Source of the DNA: Ophiodon elongatus
Lineage: Eukaryota > Chordata > Actinopteri > Perciformes > Hexagrammidae
Direction of reading: 5' to 3'
NCBI GenBank assembly: GCA_016806645.1
Contig: JACSYO010002172.1
Coordinates: 126,501 to 190,500 of the forward strand
Length of the DNA: 64,000 bases
In this document: positions 59,714 through 64,000 of the stretch, piece after piece
Layout of the letters: every line of letters begins with the position of its first letter
How positions within the stretch are numbered: the stretch's first letter is position 1
Program-made: the position numbers and the translations under genes
The notes under the pieces: generated by a model
What the model was told of the DNA's origin: nothing
Seen by the model: the letters and a program-made list of their open reading frames with translations, nothing else
The model's database searches: none

Positions 59714-59962
59714 ATGGTAAATTGACTTGCATTTATATAGCGACCACTCAAAGCGCTGTACTCTGCATGTCAACATTCACCCATTCACACACCCATGTAT
59801 ACACTGATGGCAGGGGCTACCATACAAATTGCCACCTGCCCACCAGATTCTAATCTAAATGCTCATTCACACATTGCCCAATGACACTTTGCAATGCGGA
59901 CTGGAGGAGCCGGGGATTGAACCGATGATCCTCCTTTTAGTGGACGACCTGCCAGTCGCCCC
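59714..59962 (-). mobile_element. tRNA-derived SINE (Mermaid-like), near full length
   Basis: On the minus strand: GGCAGGTCGTCCACTAAAAGG, a B-box-like GGTTCAATCCCCGGCTCC (59,911-59,923 region), AGTGTCATTGGGCAATGTG, GGTGGCAATTTGTATGGTAGC, GTGAATGGGTGAATGTTGAC and CAGCGCTTTGAGTGGTCGC..TATATAAATGCAA. The order matches the split copy at 23.2-23.9 kb without the LINE insertion. The A-box region is decayed. It is non-coding and probably inactive. Confidence 0.8.
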
Positions 59963-61474
59963 ATTTGCCAAAGTGCCAGCATGTGGTGACCTTGTCACCT
60001 CTCAGAGTTGCCAAGAAGAGAAGTTGGTATGGAGATGAATAAAGTGAACTAGAGAGAGAAGCTCAAACCCTGACTCCTTCCTTACCTTCGCGCAGCTGAC
60101 CAATCACAGCGTGAAGTGGTCGTGAGAGTCGTATCGCCGGGAAGCTACTTAAATGGTTGCCCAGATTCCGATGCCGGAAAGGAGTCGGTTTCCAAAGATT
60201 TGGAAGAAGCACAACGACAGCGTCAATACTTTTTTGATACCTGACTTTTCCATGAGGTTGACATTTGAGTTTTGAGTGAAAAGTATGAACAGCTGTCGTT
60301 GTCGACATTTATTTTCCCCATAGAGGTGATTCCTTAACCTTTCATGCAAGAATATCCTCTGATCTGTTTTAACATGTCCGAGTGGCTAGAGGGCAGCCAA
60401 TAAGATGTTTTTAGAGCTGAACTGAGGTTATATTTATATGCAATGGCAGGAAAGAACACTGCATCCCCCACAGCCAATTTGTGTCATTTTGGTGGGTTGA
60501 AGCAAGGTAGCATTATGGAACATCAGCACTTTCTTACACATGTAGAATGCTGCTCCCCACTTTGCTTTGGAACTTGATGGCCTTGATTTGTACGGCGAGC
60601 CACACGTTTGGTTAAGCCACTTGTTGAGCCACTTGTTGAGCCACCTGTATACATAGTTTTTACAGGTTGCACTGCACTTTGCTCAGACATATTCTATTTC
60701 TATTCTCGTATTCTGACATCTTGGCATTAGAGGTGGTGCTAAAGAGCCCATGTGTCCACAGATAGATTTCCCTGAAACAGGGTGCAGATTTGGTGAGAAT
60801 TTCGGGATCATAATTCCTGGTAACCCACCCTACTCTCACCCGTCATGTGATGAAATGGTGATCTCATCTGTTGGCTTACACAAGAAATACGCTCTCTGTT
60901 CTTTACTGTTAATAATGAAACAGTATATTCAGGTGTGAGCACGAGCACGAGCCCAAGATCGTGTGAGATAATCTGCTTCTGATTGTTGGGAGACGGTGTC
61001 TCATTGGACCACCTTCCCAAATAACACTACATGAATAAAAAAAGAAAAAACTAAATTGGGCTGTAACTATGCCTTATGCCACTGTCAGCTATATTGAATG
61101 AAATAAATATTCTGCTTACCCTCTCCAATCACTGCCTGTTATTGTGAACACACATTTAATGTAATTATATTTTTCACCACATGCTTTGGAACTTTTATTG
61201 GCACAGCATTGTCACCCTCGCTACTTTTCCATTTTAAAACGTATCCATTTTGTGTTACAGCCTTCGAGGGAAAGTTAGCTAGCTAACAGTGGCAAAACAT
61301 GTTTGTCTCTACCTGAAGCTGTGCTGTGATTTGCGTGGAGATATTTAAACGTAACTGGTCATTGAAATTATGATTATTATGGTTTTGACTTTTTTTATTT
61401 ATATGTAAATTAACAAAATATTTTTTTTTATATTTATCTTACCAACTGCAGTACATCTGCAACCCACTAGATGG
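59963..61474. other. Non-coding stretch without recognised features
   Basis: Mostly AT-rich sequence with a tandem GCCACTTGTTGA (x2-3) near 60,617-60,648. No gene or complete repeat was recognised. Confidence 0.35.
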
Positions 61475-64000
61475 TGCAGTTTTATTTGTTTATCTCAATA
61501 TCACAAATCACAAATTGCCTCAGCAGGCTTATACAATCTGTACAACTTACGACATCCTCTGTCCTTCGACCCTCAAAATCTGATAAGGAAAAACTCCTCC
61601 CCTCAAAAAACTTTTAATGTGTAAAAGGAAGAGAAGATACCTCAGAGAGAGCATTTGAGCTGGGATCGCCGGATGGAAAGAAATGATAGATAGATAGATA
61701 GATATCATGTGTACCACTGTCACACAGACTGAAACTGGAAGCTGGTTCCCCAGGAACTTGATAGCTGAAAGCTCCGGCTCCCATCCTACTTTCGGAGACT
61801 CTAGGAACCACAAGTAACCCTGCATTCTGGGAGTCCAGTGTTCTCGTGGGGTTATAGGGTACTATGAGCTCTTTAAGATATAATGGTGCCTGACCATGTT
61901 GGGCTTTGTAGGTGAGAAGGATTTTAAATTATATTCTGGATTTTACAGGGAGCCAATGCAGAGAATACGGAAGTAATATGATCTATCTTCCTAGTTTTTG
62001 TCAGTACACGTGCTGTATCGATCTGGATCAACTGGAGAGTCTCAAGAGACTTATTAGAGCAGCCTGATAATAAGGAATTGCAATAATCTAGTTTTGAAGT
62101 AACAAATACATTTTTCTGTATGGTTTTGAGACAGGTTGTGCCTGATTTTTGCAATGTTCAGTGATAAAAGAGGCAGTATTTGTTTTATGTGGGAGTTAAA
62201 GGACATATCCTGATAACTCTGAGATTCTTTACGGTAGTGTTGGACACCAAGGGAATGCTATCTTGAGTGACTTTTTCATTGCATCATTTATTTTAGAGGT
62301 GTTCTGGGCCAAGTACAATAACAGTTTTGTCTGAGTTTGACATCAGAAAGTTGCAGGTCATTCAGGTTTTTATGTCCTGAAGACATGCTTGAAGATCTAA
62401 CTGGTTGTTTTTTTCTGGCTTGAAAGACAGGTATCGTCTGCATAATAGTGAACGTTTATGTAGCATTTCCTAATAATATTGCCTAAAGGAAGCATACATA
62501 AGGTAAATACATTTGGTCCCAGCACAGAACCGTGAGGGACTCCATGACTTTGGTGTGCATGGAGGATTCATCATGTACATGTACAAACTGGGATAGTTTT
62601 GATAAATAGGTATTAAACGACAATTAAATGTTCATGTCAATGTTATAGGACGTGATGGTCAATGTGTTAAAATGCAGCACTAAGATATATTAAGACAAGT
62701 GGAGAGACAAGTCCTTTGTCTAATGCAATTAGAAGGTCTGTAGTAGTAGTTATCACTAGTGCTGTCTCTGGGCTTTGATGCACTCTGAATCCTTACTGTG
62801 AATCCCCAAATAAACTATTACGTAAATAATCATACAACTCATTAGCGACTGCTTTCTGAAAGATCTTAGAGAAAACGGGAAGGTTAGAAATATATGTCTC
62901 ATTGGATAAAACCTCTGGATCAAGGGTGGGTTTAATTATAGCTATTTTAGAGGACTTTGGCACACAACCTGTTAGTAAAGACAGCTTGTAACTAGTGAAG
63001 AGGTGCTACCTAAGGGTAAAACGTCTTTATTGATGTTGGTCTAAGAGACAGGTAGATGGCTTAGATGAAGAAATCATTGCAGGCAACTGGTGAGAGTCCA
63101 GCACTCTCAATATGGGTCAGGTTTTACAGCTGTTTCTAAGGTCCCTACATGTGTTTGAGAATAAATCAGTGTATGGTTGATTCATTTTGCTTTTAATGGC
63201 TAAAATGTTATCATTGAAAAAGTTAAAGAAGTTGCAACTACTGAGGGCTTTAGGAATATGTGCCTCTATAGTGCTGTGACTCTCTGTCAGCCTGATTACA
63301 GTGCTGCAAAGGAACCTGAGGTTATTATTTTTCTCTATTAAAGAGGAGTAATATACTCCTCATTATGGAGGGCTTTTTTTATACAATTTACGACTATCTA
63401 TCCGGACTAATCGAGATTCTTCCAAATTGTTGGACTGACAAATCCTTTCAAGTTTTTGCGATGTTAGCTTTAATTGGCAGGTTTGAGGTTTATACCAGCT
63501 AACTACCTTTGTTTTGTTATCTTCTTTTTTAGAGGGGCAATAGATTTAAGTGTGAGCCTTTTAGTGAGCCAGCAGCACTATCGTCCAGATGATCAATTTG
63601 GGTGGGACTGAAGTTAACACAGGAGTCCTCTGTGATATATTGAGACATGGAATTGAATTAAAGTCGATGGAATCCCTTCCTTACATTTAGTTACAACACT
63701 ATTAGATAGACATCTAGTGGAGACATTTTTGTCAAATGGTGTGTAATCCAGTTGTAAGAAATCCAAAACTTATAAATAATGGTCTATAAAAGACGGTTCT
63801 GTGGAAAGACTATTAAATGTTCAATTTCAATGCCATAAGCCAGAACAAGGTCACATGTGTGATTAAAACAGTGTGTGGGTTTCTGTACAGTCTGACAGAA
63901 AGCAATCAAATCTAATAATGAGTTAAACGCAGTATTATCAACATCCACTTGAATAATGAAATAACCTACAATAATTACTTAATCTGTTTTAAGAACTTAA
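61475..64000 (-). mobile_element. Decayed L2/CR1-like LINE, reverse transcriptase region, cut by window end
   Basis: The minus strand carries the ordered landmarks of a fish L2-type non-LTR polymerase. Near 63.8-63.99 kb is the end of the endonuclease-to-RT linker. Reverse-transcriptase motifs follow: VPHGSVLGPNVF, then the catalytic YADDT at 62430-62444, TSKLDYCNSLLSGCSNKSL with LQLIQ..ARVLTKTRK (61,990-62,110), and VPRVSESRMGAGAFSYQ near the C-terminus. The 3' flank (61,475-61,690) contains ACAAATTGCC..GGCTTATACAATCTG and GACATCCTCTGTCCTTCGAC, a dispersed teleost word set. Many stops and frameshifts break the ORF, whose longest open piece is about 76 codons around the palm/thumb region. A small (GATA)n expansion interrupts it at 61,687. 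The 5' end lies beyond the window. It is non-functional. Confidence 0.85.
61687..61705. repeat. (GATA)n microsatellite inside the LINE
   Basis: Four to five ATAGATAG units grown within the 3' part of the retrotransposon, between the C-terminal coding words and the 3' flank. Confidence 0.9.

Noticed and set aside
1..64000. Endogenous retrovirus or LTR element
   Set aside because: No paired LTRs, primer-binding site, protease or integrase words were seen. The only reverse-transcriptase traces belong to non-LTR elements.

Overview
The window is vertebrate nuclear DNA, almost certainly from a ray-finned (teleost, probably percomorph) fish. This is judged from the very high density of long CA/GT microsatellites, from several interspersed repeats that I recognise as common in teleost genomes (a tRNA-derived SINE of the Mermaid type, an L2/CR1-like LINE, TTAA-flanked and hAT-like MITEs, a repeat ending in (TGGA)n), and from the absence of any bacterial gene layout. 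No intact protein-coding gene can be assigned. Most open frames here are made by microsatellites or chance. The sequence reads as intergenic or long-intron DNA of a gene-poor region.

Left part (1-17.4 kb): mostly unique non-coding DNA with blocks of balanced composition that look like candidate regulatory elements (about 1.9-2.4, 2.8-3.3 and 13.9-14.7 kb), a 246-bp hAT-like MITE with perfect 8-bp target duplications, and a striking 276/271-bp inverted repeat (10.6 and 12.3 kb) whose arms differ at only five aligned positions. At 17.4-18.1 kb a CpG-rich segment with a 21-bp minisatellite ends at a good splice-donor sequence. It is the best candidate for a promoter plus non-coding first exon on the + strand.

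Middle (18-40 kb): a 14-copy 32-bp tandem array (22.05-22.53 kb), a tRNA-derived SINE split by a LINE fragment (23.2-23.9 kb), a degenerate ~20-bp-period repeat (27.3-27.7 kb), a broken DNA-transposase N-terminus (29.8-30.2 kb), and MITE and foldback elements.

Right part (40-64 kb): further candidate regulatory blocks (40.0-41.3, 42.3-42.7, 44.2-45.1 kb), a 470-bp ACT-rich trinucleotide tract, two non-LTR fragments, one coding-like minus-strand segment that ends in a stop codon (55.80-56.03 kb; product not recognised), a second SINE, and a decayed minus-strand LINE filling the last 2.5 kb and running off the window.

Because no complete genes are present, no pathway or operon can be described. 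The functional content, if any, is regulatory: a possible promoter at 17.5-18.1 kb surrounded by non-repetitive blocks with homeodomain-, FOX-, SOX- and E-box-like motifs. Nothing here is recognisably viral, no endogenous retrovirus or LTR was seen, and no RNA gene is supported.
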